From Stenotrophomonas maltophilia (GTDB lineage Bacteria; Pseudomonadota; Gammaproteobacteria; Xanthomonadales; Xanthomonadaceae): a DNA stretch of 64,000 nt. The notes under the pieces are model-generated. The model was not told the origin of the DNA. It saw only the letters and a program-made list of their open reading frames with translations, and made no database searches. Both the position numbers and the translations under genes were made by a program. Each line of letters begins with the position of its first letter. Position 1 is the first letter of the stretch. This document shows, piece after piece, positions 25,537-33,037 of this stretch. The stretch is from assembly GCF_002799155.1 (NCBI RefSeq), contig NZ_NERD01000002.1, positions 1-64,000 on the forward strand, read 5' to 3'.

Positions 25537-27186
25537 ATGCATACCATTGAAGTCGTCCTGGCGATGCTGGTGGCCGTTGTCGCCAGCGGCTACCTGGTTC
25601 GCGTCCTCCCGTTCTCGTTGCCGCTGCCGCTGGTGCAGATCGGCCTGGGCGCGGTGATCGCCGGCGTGTTCAACCGCGGCCATGCGCTGGAGCCGGAGGT
25701 GTTCTTCCTGCTGTTCCTGCCGCCGCTGCTGTTCCTCGATGGCTGGCGCATTCCCAAGCAGGGGCTGTTCCGCGACAAGGGCGCGATCCTCGAACTGGCG
25801 TTCGGCCTGGTGGTGTTCACCGTGATCGGTGCCGGCCTGCTGATCCACTGGATGATTCCGGTGATGCCGCTGGCGGTGTGCTTCGCGCTGGCGGCCATCG
25901 TGTCGCCGACCGACCCGGTGGCGGTCGGGGCGATCGCCTCCAAGGCACCGATCCCCAAGCGGCTGATGCACATCCTGGAAGGCGAGTCGCTGCTCAACGA
26001 TGCGTCCGGCCTGGTCTGCTTCCGTTTCGCGGTGGCGGCGGTGATGACCGGCTCCTTCTCGCTGGCCACGGCCTCGCTGACCTTCCTGTGGGTGGCGGTG
26101 GCCGGCCTTGCCGTGGGCGTGGCGGTCACCCTGGGCGTGTCCACGTTCCAGCGCTGGTTGTGGCGCCGGTTCGGCGAAGAGCCGGGTGCGGCGATGCTGG
26201 TCAACCTGCTGATCCCGTTCGCGGCCTATCTGCTGGCCGAAGAAATCCATGCCTCGGGCATCCTTGCCGCCGTGGCGGCCGGTATCGCGATGAGCTACGT
26301 CGAGCTGACCGGCCGCGTCTCCGGCAGCATGCGCGTGCAGCGTGCGGGGGTCTGGAACATGCTGCAGTTCAGCTTCAACGGCATCATGTTCGTGCTGCTG
26401 GGCGAACAGCTGCCGGGCATTGTCGAACGCGCCACCACCACCATGAACGAGTCCGGCCACCAGAGTGCGTGGTGGCTGGTGGTGTACGTGGTGGTGATCA
26501 ACCTGGCGTTGATCACGTTGCGCCTGCTGTGGGTATGGCTGTCGCTGCGCTGGAACCTGCTGCGCGCGCGCCGCCGCGGCCTGGAGCGGGGCGAGGCGCC
26601 GAACTGGCGCATCGTGGTGGCGACCTCGGTGGCCGGCGTGCGCGGTGCGATCACCCTGGCCGGTGTGTTGACCCTGCCGCTGTTCCTGCCCGATGGCAGT
26701 GCGTTCCCGGCGCGCGACCTGGTGATCTTCCTGGCGGCGGCGGTGATCCTGTTCTCGCTGATCGGCGCCAGCGTGGCGCTGCCGCAGCTGCTGAAGGGCC
26801 TGCAGCTGCCAGCCGATTCGGGCGAGCGCAAGGAAGAGGACCTGGCACGCAAGCTGTCCTCCAAGGCCGCGCTGGCCGGGGTCGAACGCATGCGCCAGCA
26901 GCTGGTGATGAACCAGAACACCGAGAACGTGCAGCTGTACAACGACGCCGCCTCGCGGGTGAGCCTGCTGTACCAGCGGCACCTGGAGAAGGACAACGAC
27001 GGGCCCGACGTGGACCCTGACAAGGTACGGCGCATGGAACTGGGGTACCGCCAGCTGCGCAGCGCGGGCCTGAATGCCGAGCGCGAGGAACTGTTCCGCC
27101 TGACCCGGCGCGGGGTGATCTCCGACGAGATCTCGCGGCGCCTGATCCGCAACCTGGACCTGCTGGAATCGCGCAAGCGCGAATGA
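25537..27186 (+). CDS. CPA1-family Na+/H+ antiporter
   Basis: A 549-residue cation:proton antiporter with about 12 membrane helices in the first 400 residues. The family signature is ALAAIVSPTDPVAVGAIASK, containing the conserved Asp pair motif, then GESLLNDASGLVCFRFA (the ND motif) and TSVAGVRGAITLAGVLTLPL. A ~140-residue cytoplasmic tail (residues ~410-549) rich in charged helices resembles NhaP/YjcE-like regulators of pH. The start ATG follows CTGGAAGA. It is monocistronic, with its end followed by a palindromic repeat. Confidence 0.93.
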   Translation: MHTIEVVLAMLVAVVASGYLVRVLPFSLPLPLVQIGLGAVIAGVFNRGHALEPEVFFLLFLPPLLFLDGWRIPKQGLFRDKGAILELAFGLVVFTVIGAGLLIHWMIPVMPLAVCFALAAIVSPTDPVAVGAIASKAPIPKRLMHILEGESLLNDASGLVCFRFAVAAVMTGSFSLATASLTFLWVAVAGLAVGVAVTLGVSTFQRWLWRRFGEEPGAAMLVNLLIPFAAYLLAEEIHASGILAAVAAGIAMSYVELTGRVSGSMRVQRAGVWNMLQFSFNGIMFVLLGEQLPGIVERATTTMNESGHQSAWWLVVYVVVINLALITLRLLWVWLSLRWNLLRARRRGLERGEAPNWRIVVATSVAGVRGAITLAGVLTLPLFLPDGSAFPARDLVIFLAAAVILFSLIGASVALPQLLKGLQLPADSGERKEEDLARKLSSKAALAGVERMRQQLVMNQNTENVQLYNDAASRVSLLYQRHLEKDNDGPDVDPDKVRRMELGYRQLRSAGLNAEREELFRLTRRGVISDEISRRLIRNLDLLESRKRE

Positions 27187-27210
27187 TGCTGCGGTCGGGC
27201 GCCGTCGATC

Positions 27211-27249
27211 GGGGTCAGATCCCTTTCCGCAGGAAAGGGATCTGACCCC
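27211..27249. repeat. GGGGTCAGA palindrome, copy 2 (perfect)
   Basis: Perfect 18-bp arms, GGGGTCAGATCCCTTTCC and its complement, around GCA. It lies between the antiporter stop and the converging DUF3297 gene and could terminate both. Confidence 0.88.
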
Positions 27250-27267
27250 AGGATCCGGGAGCCGCGC

Positions 27268-27516
27268 TTATTCCGGCTTCGTTTCCAGGAAATACACCTC
27301 GACCTTGCCCTTGACCTTGATGGTCATCGGGTTGCCGCGGCGGTCGCGGGCCTTGCCGGCCTGCACGCGGATCCAGCCTTCGCTGACCGAGTATTCCTCG
27401 ACGTTGTCGCGCTCGACGTCGTTGAAACGCACGCCGACGCCGCGCTCCAGCGCCTGCGCATCATGGAAGGGGCTGGCCGGGTTGATCGCCAGGTGGTCGG
27501 GAGGGGTATCGCTCAT
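27268..27516 (-). CDS. DUF3297 family protein
   Basis: An 82-residue small cytosolic protein beginning MSDTPPDHLAINPASPFHDA and ending VKGKVEVYFLETKPE. The GVGVRFNDVERDNVEEYSVS segment is characteristic of DUF3297 (homologous to glutathione peroxidase-annotated fragments, but no active site is present). The ATG at 27516 is inferred; an in-frame GTG lies a few codons upstream. It is divergent from the acidic protein gene. Confidence 0.88.
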   Translation of the reverse strand: MSDTPPDHLAINPASPFHDAQALERGVGVRFNDVERDNVEEYSVSEGWIRVQAGKARDRRGNPMTIKVKGKVEVYFLETKPE

Positions 27517-27572
27517 CGTTTCATTCACAGTGACGGCCACCAAGGCCGGCTTCAGCGGCACAGGATAAACCG

Positions 27573-27578
27573 TAGAAT
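27573..27578 (+). promoter_or_regulatory. candidate -10 box upstream of the 27607 gene
   Basis: TAGAAT lies 29 bases upstream of the ATG at 27607 and matches the TA-N-AAT form seen before rsmC and gph. No clear -35 box is found. Confidence 0.4.
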
Positions 27579-27606
27579 GCCGGCCTGCCCCAGAGGACGT
27601 TCCGCC

Positions 27607-28149
27607 ATGCCCGACAACAGCGACTATTTCGACTTCGAGGAAGACATCCACGACTTCGACGAGGAGGGCTTCGAGGCGCGGGTCTGGAACCTGCTGGTGC
27701 TGATCAACCCGGGCGACGAAGAGCTGGCGCTGCAGCAGTTCAACCGCTGGCGCGAGCACCTGGCCGAGGACGGGCAGCCGCTGGAGGCGGACAGCGACTG
27801 GCTGCCGGCGTTGTTCACGGCCATTGCCTGGCAGTCCGGTTTCGAGGTCGAGCGTGACGACCTGGAATCGCTGCAGTCGGCGGTGAACGAGCTGTCGGCG
27901 CGCTTCAACCTGCAGCTGGACTGGGGCGGCGACCTGGACGACGAGGACTTCATCGCAGACCTGGACGGCGTGCAGCTGATGTCCACCGCCTTCGACCGCC
28001 TGCGCGAGCACAACTACACGCTGTGGAGCGTGGATGCCGGCAGCGACGGCTTCACCGGCGTGATGGCGCTGACCCGCGACGACGACGCGATGCTGGCGCT
28101 GTGTTCGCTGCTGAACGTGGAAATCCGGCTGGGCAGCGACCCGTTCTGA
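27607..28149 (+). CDS. acidic conserved protein (resembles DUF6630)
   Basis: A 180-residue very acidic protein (MPDNSDYFDFEEDIHDFDEE) with a globular core containing VWNLLVLINPGDEELALQQF, WLPALFTAIAWQSGFEV and LREHNYTLWSVDAGSDGFTG. It has no signal or membrane segment. The pattern is similar to the DUF6630 family as I recall it, but I cannot confirm that. Function unknown. Preceded by a TAGAAT -10 and AGAGGACG ribosome site. Confidence 0.8.
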   Translation: MPDNSDYFDFEEDIHDFDEEGFEARVWNLLVLINPGDEELALQQFNRWREHLAEDGQPLEADSDWLPALFTAIAWQSGFEVERDDLESLQSAVNELSARFNLQLDWGGDLDDEDFIADLDGVQLMSTAFDRLREHNYTLWSVDAGSDGFTGVMALTRDDDAMLALCSLLNVEIRLGSDPF

Positions 28150-28154
28150 GCAGG

Positions 28155-28246
28155 GTAGGTGGGTGCGGAGCCCGCCCATGGGTGGATGCCAACCCTGGTC
28201 GGCATGCCCTGTGCCTGATGGGCGGACCACGGTCCGCACCCACCCC
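28155..28246. repeat. long SMAG-type hairpin
   Basis: GTAGGTGGGTGCGGAGCCCG at the left pairs imperfectly with GGTCCGCACCCACCCC at the right across about 90 bases, with a nested GCCAACC-CTGG-TCGGC. It stands between two convergent genes and is the largest single REP structure in the window. Confidence 0.7.
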
Positions 28247-28272
28247 AGCGCGCGGCAGCCGCCAGCGCCTGC

Positions 28273-28548
28273 CTACGGCCGGTATTGCGCCCTGGCGTTG
28301 GCGATCACGGCTTTGACCAGCCCGCGGTCGGTGTGACGGGAAATCGCCCGCGCACCGAGCGCGATCGCCTGCGCGCGCAGCTCGGCGGTGACGTCGTAGT
28401 GGGCACCGCTGGCCTTGTTCTGGAAGGCCCGCGGGGGAATGCCGAGCTGCGCCGCCATCGCGTGCAGCTCGGCCAGGGTGTCGGCCATCAGGTGCGCCCA
28501 GCGCTGTCCGCGCCAGGCATGCACCGCGTCATCGACGTAGACCGTCAC
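28273..28548 (-). CDS. DUF4031 family protein with GTG start
   Basis: A 91-residue DUF4031 protein: TVYVDDAVHAWRGQRWAHL, AMAAQLGIPPRAFQNKAS and AHYDVTAELRAQAIALGAR, then ISRHTDRGL. Function is unknown. I place the start at the GTG at 28548, where the family begins. It lies 14 bases after the upstream gene's stop on the same strand, so expression is probably coupled. The longer open frame upstream is antisense-like and is rejected. Confidence 0.85.
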   Translation of the reverse strand: MTVYVDDAVHAWRGQRWAHLMADTLAELHAMAAQLGIPPRAFQNKASGAHYDVTAELRAQAIALGARAISRHTDRGLVKAVIANARAQYRP

Positions 28549-28561
28549 CGCCGCGGCCGGC

Positions 28562-29050
28562 TCAGGCCTGCGGCTTGCTGTCGCGGTCGGCGGCCGGGGT
28601 GGCCTCGGCAGCGGCTTCTTCGGCCACGTCGCCCTCGGCGGCTTCGCCTTCCTCGCCTTCAGCAGCGTCGACGCCTTCGAACTCGGCGACCAGCTTGTCC
28701 AGGTACTCGTCAGCGGTCTGCTCGGATTCGGCCGCCAGGGTGTCGAGCAGCTTCTGCAGCAGTTCGGAGTACTCCAGGTTGACCTTGCGGCCTTCCTTCT
28801 CCTGCACGTTGGCCAGGTGCTTGAGCATGGCCAGCATCGGCACCGGGTTCTCGGCGTTGCCCATGGTCTGGCCGCCGATGGCCAGCAGCCACTCACGGCC
28901 CTGCAGGCCGATGGCCGCGACCACCTGGCCGTCTTCGTTGGTCAGCACGGCATGGTTCTGCACCTGCTGCTGGGCGTTGAGGCGGAGGAACGGGCGCTTG
29001 GCCTGCTGCTTCTTGCGCTTGTCGCGCTTGGCCTTGGAGTTCTGGGACAT
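28562..29050 (-). CDS. conserved hypothetical protein with acidic C-terminus
   Basis: A 162-residue protein. The basic N-terminus (SKAKRDKRKKQQAKRPFLRL) resembles a nucleic-acid-binding tail. The central part (VVAAIGLQGREWLLAIGGQT; KHLANVQEKEGRKVNLEYSE) is globular, and residues ~125-162 are Ala/Glu-rich (EGEEGEAAEGDVAEEAAAEA). It is known from Stenotrophomonas/Xanthomonas but I cannot name a family. It stands just upstream of the DUF4031 gene and may share its transcript. Confidence 0.75.
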   Translation of the reverse strand: MSQNSKAKRDKRKKQQAKRPFLRLNAQQQVQNHAVLTNEDGQVVAAIGLQGREWLLAIGGQTMGNAENPVPMLAMLKHLANVQEKEGRKVNLEYSELLQKLLDTLAAESEQTADEYLDKLVAEFEGVDAAEGEEGEAAEGDVAEEAAAEATPAADRDSKPQA

Positions 29051-29105
29051 GGGGTGGGGTCACCTGGAAACGGAAAGACCGCCATTGTAGCGGCGGCGTG
29101 CAGGT

Positions 29106-29144
29106 GGGGTCAGATCCCTTTCCCATGGAAAGGGATCTGACCCC
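29106..29144. repeat. GGGGTCAGA palindrome, copy 3 (perfect)
   Basis: The same 18-bp perfect arms as copy 2, but with loop CAT instead of GCA. It begins 4 bases after the motB stop on the minus strand and likely ends the motAB transcript. Confidence 0.88.
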
Positions 29145-29147
29145 GAT

Positions 29148-30086
29148 TCAGCGCGCAGGCCCCTGCGCGGCCTGCACGTCCGGGTCGGCGGTGGGGGCCG
29201 ACAGCCCCACCTGCGGGCCGGCACCGGCCAGGGCCGCCGCTTCGGCGGCCTGGGTCATCACCACGATGCTGATGCGGCGGTTGATCGGGTTCTGCGGGTC
29301 GGCCTTGTCGAACAGCACCGACGACGACAGGCCGACCACGCGGGTGATCTTGCTGTCCTCCAGGCCACCGTCCACCAGTGCGCGGCGTGCGGCGTTGGCA
29401 CGATCAGCACTCAGTTCCCAGTTGCCGTAGCCGCGCGCGGCCGAATAGGCGGTAATGTCGGTGTGGCCGGTCAGGCTGATCCGGTTCGGCACGTGGTTCA
29501 GGTAGTTGGCCAGCTCGTGCAGGATCTGCTGCGTGTACGGCTTCAGCGTGGCGCTGCCGAGGTCGAACATCGGCCGGTTCTGCTTGTCCACGATCTGGAT
29601 GCGCAGGCCTTCCGGGGTCAGGTCCAGCAGCAGCTGGTCCTTGAACGGCTCCAGTGCCTGGCTCCTGCTGATCGCTTCCTGCAGTTCCTTCATCAGCGCT
29701 TCCAGCTGCTGCTTGTCGCGCTGCTGCGGGTCCACCGGCTGCGGCACCGCTTCCTTCTGGTTCTGGAAGGGATCGTTGCTGCTGCCTCGCGAGATGTCGG
29801 TGGCACCGCCCAGCTTGATCATCGAGGTGCTGGCGCCACCCGGGCCGGCCATGCCGGGCGCCGGCGTGGCGTTCTGCCCGCTCAGCGGGCTGGGGTTGCG
29901 GAAGTACTCGGAAATGGCCGCACGGTCGTTCTTGTTGGTGGTGGCCATCAGCCACAGCACCAGGAAGAAGGCCATCATCGCGGTCACGAAGTCGGCATAG
30001 GCCACCTTCCACGAACCGCCATGATGGGCGGCGTGGCCGGCCTTCCTGACCCGGCGGACGATGACGGTGGGCTTGGTCTCGGCCAT
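29148..30086 (-). CDS. motB: flagellar motor stator protein MotB
   Basis: A 312-residue stator subunit. The single membrane helix (residues ~30-52) carries Asp32, the proton-binding residue, in YADFVTAMMAFFLVLWLM. A Pro/Gly-rich plug and linker follow, then the OmpA-like peptidoglycan-binding domain at ~165-290 with ISLTGHTDITAYSA and NWELSADRANAARRAL. It anchors the stator to the cell wall while MotA-MotB conduct protons. Coding starts 3 bases after the motA stop, so the pair is coupled. Confidence 0.97.
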   Translation of the reverse strand: MAETKPTVIVRRVRKAGHAAHHGGSWKVAYADFVTAMMAFFLVLWLMATTNKNDRAAISEYFRNPSPLSGQNATPAPGMAGPGGASTSMIKLGGATDISRGSSNDPFQNQKEAVPQPVDPQQRDKQQLEALMKELQEAISRSQALEPFKDQLLLDLTPEGLRIQIVDKQNRPMFDLGSATLKPYTQQILHELANYLNHVPNRISLTGHTDITAYSAARGYGNWELSADRANAARRALVDGGLEDSKITRVVGLSSSVLFDKADPQNPINRRISIVVMTQAAEAAALAGAGPQVGLSAPTADPDVQAAQGPAR

Positions 30087-30089
30087 GGC

Positions 30090-30944
30090 TTACTTGACCG
30101 TCTTCAGGTGCTGCTCGAAATCGGAGAAGGCCGGGCGCACGTTCGACGGCAGCGTCTTGCGGGCGAATTCCAGCGCGATCTTCGGGTTGTAGCCGCGCAG
30201 GCAGGCCAGCAGGGCGGTCTTGACCGATTCGTAGATGCGGCTGTCCTGCTCGGCGCGGGCCTCCATCGCGGCGGCCATCGGGCCGACGAAGCCGTAGCCC
30301 AGCAGGATGCCCAGGAAAGTGCCGACCAGCGCGCCGGCCACATGGCCACCGACCTCGACGATGTCACCGCCGATCGAGCCCATGGTGATGACGATGCCGA
30401 GCACCGCCGCCACGATGCCGAAACCGGGCAGTCCGTCGGCGACCTTGGTCAGCACCTGCGACGGTGCCATGGCCTCGGCATGGTGCTTTTCCAGCTCCAG
30501 TTCCAGCAGCGGCTCCAGCTCATGCGGCTCGATGTTGCTGCCGATCATCAGGCGCAGGCAATCGGTGATGAAGTCGATCAGGTGGTGGTCGGCCTGCACC
30601 TTGGGGTAGTTGCCGAACAGCGCGCTCTCGGCCGGACGCTCGACATGGTCTTCCAGCGCCATGAAGCCTTCGCGGCGGGCCTTGTTCAGCAGTTCATAGA
30701 GCAGGCTGAGCACATCGATGTAGTCCTGCTGCTTGTAGCGCGGGCCCTTGAACACGCCGACCATGGCCTGCAAGGTCTGCTTGACCGTCTTGGCCGGCGT
30801 GCCCACCAGGAAAGCGCCGAGCGCGGCACCGCCGATGATGACCAGCTCGTAGGGCTGCCAGAGGGCACCCAGGCGGCCGTGGGCACCGAGGTAGCCCCCG
30901 ATCACGCTGATGATGACGACCAGGAATCCAACGATGATGAGCAT
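30090..30944 (-). CDS. motA: flagellar motor stator protein MotA
   Basis: A 284-residue, four-helix MotA starting MLIIVGFLVVIISVIGGYLG. The PomA/MotA signature is LTKVADGLPGFGIVAAVLGI with the conserved Pro, and the cytoplasmic loop carries charged motor-interacting residues (YELLNKARREGFMALEDHVE). It forms the H+-conducting stator with MotB. I prefer the ATG at 30944 because MotA proteins begin there; an upstream in-frame TTG (30956) is possible. The proposed Shine-Dalgarno site AAGGAGA is inside an 8-bp hairpin. Confidence 0.96.
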   Translation of the reverse strand: MLIIVGFLVVIISVIGGYLGAHGRLGALWQPYELVIIGGAALGAFLVGTPAKTVKQTLQAMVGVFKGPRYKQQDYIDVLSLLYELLNKARREGFMALEDHVERPAESALFGNYPKVQADHHLIDFITDCLRLMIGSNIEPHELEPLLELELEKHHAEAMAPSQVLTKVADGLPGFGIVAAVLGIVITMGSIGGDIVEVGGHVAGALVGTFLGILLGYGFVGPMAAAMEARAEQDSRIYESVKTALLACLRGYNPKIALEFARKTLPSNVRPAFSDFEQHLKTVK

Positions 30945-30953
30945 GGGGCGACG

Positions 30954-30976
30954 CAAGGAGAGGGGATATCTCCTTG
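30954..30976 (-). promoter_or_regulatory. motA leader hairpin masking an SD-like site
   Basis: In the mRNA sense, CAAGGAGA-TATCCCC-TCTCCTTG forms a perfect 8-bp stem with a 7-base loop, ending 9 bases before the motA ATG. The stem contains AAGGAGA, the only strong ribosome-binding sequence near the start. The SD is 24 bases from the ATG, so it would need the stem to alter the distance, or else it serves the upstream TTG. Confidence 0.5.
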
Positions 30977-31035
30977 TCGGCCCGTCGCCCGGATTTCTGA
31001 AGAGGGAATTCTGTGAAATCGGTCAGCAGGGTGTT

Positions 31036-31503
31036 TCAGCCCGCCACGCCGCTTTCTGCACCGCCACGCTGCAACGGGTCGGGCCAGGGCTCGCCATTGC
31101 CGGTGAACGAAAGTGAGACGGAGTTCAGGCAGTGGCGCTCGTAGGTGGGCGGCGGACCGTCCGGGAACACGTGGCCCAGATGGCTGCCGCAGCGCGCGCA
31201 GGTGATCTCGGTGCGCACCATGCCATGGCTGGTATCGCGGATCTCGCGCACGTGCGCCGGGTCGAACGGGGCGAAGAAGCTGGGCCAGCCGGTACCGGAA
31301 TCGAACTTGGTGCTGGAGCGGAACAGCGGCAGCGCGCACAGCCGGCAGCAGTAGACGCCCTCGCGCTTGTTGTCCAGGAACACGCCGCAGAACGGCGCTT
31401 CGGTCCCGTGCTGCAGCAGCACGCGGCGTTCTTCGCTGCTGAGGCCGGCGATCAGCGCCTCGGTCTGGGTGGCAGTGGGGGGCGTCAGGTCGAAGGCAGT
31501 CAT
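31036..31503 (-). CDS. msrB: peptide methionine (R)-S-oxide reductase MsrB
   Basis: A 155-residue cytosolic MsrB. Zn-binding CxxC pairs are [11 protein letters not shown] and [12 protein letters not shown], and the active-site Cys is in [11 protein letters not shown]. The core [10 protein letters not shown] and [11 protein letters not shown] motifs are present. It reduces the R-epimer of protein methionine sulfoxide using thioredoxin. It lacks a signal peptide, in contrast to the exported MsrB at 58026. It is upstream of motA on the same strand with an 91-base gap, so it may be its own unit. Confidence 0.95.
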   Translation of the reverse strand: MTAFDLTPPTATQTEALIAGLSSEERRVLLQHGTEAPFCGVFLDNKREGVYCCRLCALPLFRSSTKFDSGTGWPSFFAPFDPAHVREIRDTSHGMVRTEITCARCGSHLGHVFPDGPPPTYERHCLNSVSLSFTGNGEPWPDPLQRGGAESGVAG

Positions 31504-31642
31504 GCCGGCTCTCCGTGGGGTCGATGGCCTGGGATGCCGGAAAACGTGGGGGTGCCGGCGCGCGCTTGCAAGTGTGACGGCCGTTCATGGGCGGCACACG
31601 GGTGCAGGCGCAAGGTACATATGATCCACGCCGGAGCGTGCC

Positions 31643-32017
31643 ATGAAAGCGACCCTTCCCCTGCTGTTGATGGCCCTGTTGCCCACGTTGGCGCTGGCCC
31701 AGGTGCCCACTGCCGACCCGACGGCCACCCGCAGTGCGAGCACCGTGGCACCGGCGCCGGTGGCACCGCCGCCGCAGGCCGCCCGCCCGCAGCCTCAGGT
31801 GCTGCCGTCGCCGCAGCCGGCGCAGCCGATCAGGTCCACCGGTCCTGCCCGGATTGCGCCCGCCCCGGCGCCGAAGCCGGCCGACAAGGTCTATGACCGC
31901 AATGGCCGCATCGTGCCTGGTGTGCGCCCGGCTGGCCCGAACCGCGTGTTCGATTCGCGCACCGGCCGCTACTACGACAGCGTGCCGGCCGGCGACGGCC
32001 AGCAGATCAAGCGCTGA
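31643..32017 (+). CDS. exported Pro/Ala-rich protein of unknown function
   Basis: A 124-residue protein with signal peptide MKATLPLLLMALLPTLALAQ, then a Pro/Ala-rich region (VAPAPVAPPPQAARPQPQ) and a short conserved C-terminal block KVYDRNGRIVPGVRPAGPNR with FDSRTGRYYDSVPAGDG. The C-terminal block may be functional and the rest a flexible spacer; I know no family. The CCGGAG ribosome site precedes the ATG. It is divergent from the cytosolic msrB. Confidence 0.72.
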   Translation: MKATLPLLLMALLPTLALAQVPTADPTATRSASTVAPAPVAPPPQAARPQPQVLPSPQPAQPIRSTGPARIAPAPAPKPADKVYDRNGRIVPGVRPAGPNRVFDSRTGRYYDSVPAGDGQQIKR

Positions 32018-32188
32018 CCTCGGGTGCCAGCCAGGGCGGGCGGCGAGACCACGCCGTACGGCCTGAACGCACGAAAACAACGTCCTGCCGATCACTGCTT
32101 TTTCGCCTGCGATTAACCGTTCCGGGACCACCGTGGCGCTGCGCCGGCATTCCGCCGCCGCATGTCCTTCGTCCACTGGATCGCGATC

Positions 32189-32344
32189 ATGAAAAACCAG
32201 CAGAACCGTCATCCCGGCAAGGAACCGCAGGGTCGCAACCCGCAGCAGCAACAGCAGCAACAGCAACAGATGGAGCCGCAGCAGCCGCACAAGGGCGGCA
32301 AGCAGCAGGAGCAGCGCTCGCAGAAGCACCCGCAGCAGCGCTGA
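32189..32344 (+). CDS. Gln-rich small protein, possible
   Basis: A 51-residue basic, Gln/Lys/Pro-rich peptide: MKNQQNRHPGKEPQGRNP followed by a nine-Gln run from (CAG/CAA) codons and QRSQKHPQQR. It is of low complexity and has no recognisable domain. The ATG at 32189 has no strong ribosome site (GGATCG). Similar Lys/Gln-rich tiny proteins do occur in Xanthomonadaceae, and codon third positions are GC-rich as in real genes, but it might be a repeat-derived reading frame. Confidence 0.5.
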   Translation: MKNQQNRHPGKEPQGRNPQQQQQQQQQMEPQQPHKGGKQQEQRSQKHPQQR

Positions 32345-32358
32345 CTGTTGCCATGACC

Positions 32359-32391
32359 GGGGTCAGATCCCGCACAGCGGGCTCTGACCCC
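32359..32391. repeat. GGGGTCAGA palindrome, copy 4 (short)
   Basis: GGGGTCAGA-TCCCGC-ACA-GCGGG-CTCTGACCCC: outer arms are conserved as in other copies but the inner arms differ (CCCGC/GCGGG). It sits between the Gln-rich frame and lrp. Confidence 0.82.
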
Positions 32392-32408
32392 ATCCTGCTG
32401 CAAACGCC

Positions 32409-32888
32409 TCAATCCGGAATCGGCAGGCTCAGCGTCTCCTTCACCTCTTCCATCACGATGTAGCTCTTCGATTCACGCACATGCGGCAGGGTCAGCAGGG
32501 TGCTGCCGAGCAGCTTGCGGTAGGAGGCCATCTCGCTGATCCGCGCCTTCAGCAGGTAATCGAAGTCGCCCGAGACCAGGTGGCACTCCAGTACGTTCGG
32601 CAGCTTCAACGCGGCGCGCCGGAACTCCTCGAAGATGTCACCGGACTTGTAGGCCAGGCTGATCTCCACGAACACCAGCAGGCTGGCCTTCACCGCCGCC
32701 GGGTCGAGGTGGGCGTGGTAGCCGGTGATCACCCCTTCGCGCTCGAGCCTGCGCACGCGCTCGGTGCATGGGGTGGTCGACAGGCCGACCCGCTCACCCA
32801 GTTCGGTGAAGGAAATGCGGCCCTCGGCCTGCAGGATGCGCAGGATCTTGCGGTCGATCTTGTCCAGTTCGCGGGTACGGGTGGCCAT
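32409..32888 (-). CDS. lrp: Lrp/AsnC-family regulator of dadA-alr
   Basis: A 159-residue Lrp: HTH domain at ~8-60 (ELDKIDRKILRILQAEGRIS, then LGERVGLSTTPCTERVRRLE) and RAM ligand domain at ~65-150 (LLVFVEISLAYKSGDIFEEF; CHLVSGDFDYLLKARI). It starts at the ATG at 32888; the upstream in-frame TTG is less likely. It is divergent from dadA, the classical Lrp target in enteric bacteria and Pseudomonas, so alanine- or leucine-responsive control of D-alanine catabolism is expected. Confidence 0.94.
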   Translation of the reverse strand: MATRTRELDKIDRKILRILQAEGRISFTELGERVGLSTTPCTERVRRLEREGVITGYHAHLDPAAVKASLLVFVEISLAYKSGDIFEEFRRAALKLPNVLECHLVSGDFDYLLKARISEMASYRKLLGSTLLTLPHVRESKSYIVMEEVKETLSLPIPD

Positions 32889-32913
32889 GGCCGTCAACCT
32901 TGGGGAATGAATT

Positions 32914-32956
32914 GCAGGAGAACATCCTGCCGCTTGATTTCAAATCAGGCAAATCA
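32914..32956. promoter_or_regulatory. candidate Lrp operator region
   Basis: Two inverted repeats, GCAGGA-GAACA-TCCTGC (32914-32930) and TGATTT-C-AAATCA (32935-32947), are followed by a third AAATCA (32951-32956). They sit between lrp and dadA, where Lrp should bind. The first repeat overlaps the lrp leader and could mediate autoregulation. Confidence 0.6.
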
Positions 32957-32963
32957 ACTGGTA

Positions 32964-32992
32964 TTGGCTGTCTATACTTCCCCAATTATGGT
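32964..32992 (+). promoter_or_regulatory. candidate dadA promoter (TTGGCT-17-TATGGT)
   Basis: The -35 TTGGCT and -10 TATGGT boxes are separated by exactly 17 bases, 46 bases upstream of the dadA start. A second possible -10, TATACT, lies inside the spacer. It directly follows the candidate Lrp sites. Confidence 0.55.
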
Positions 32993-33037
32993 CCCGGCAC
33001 GCTCCAGTGCAGGGAATGATCGGGTTGGAGAAGTCCC

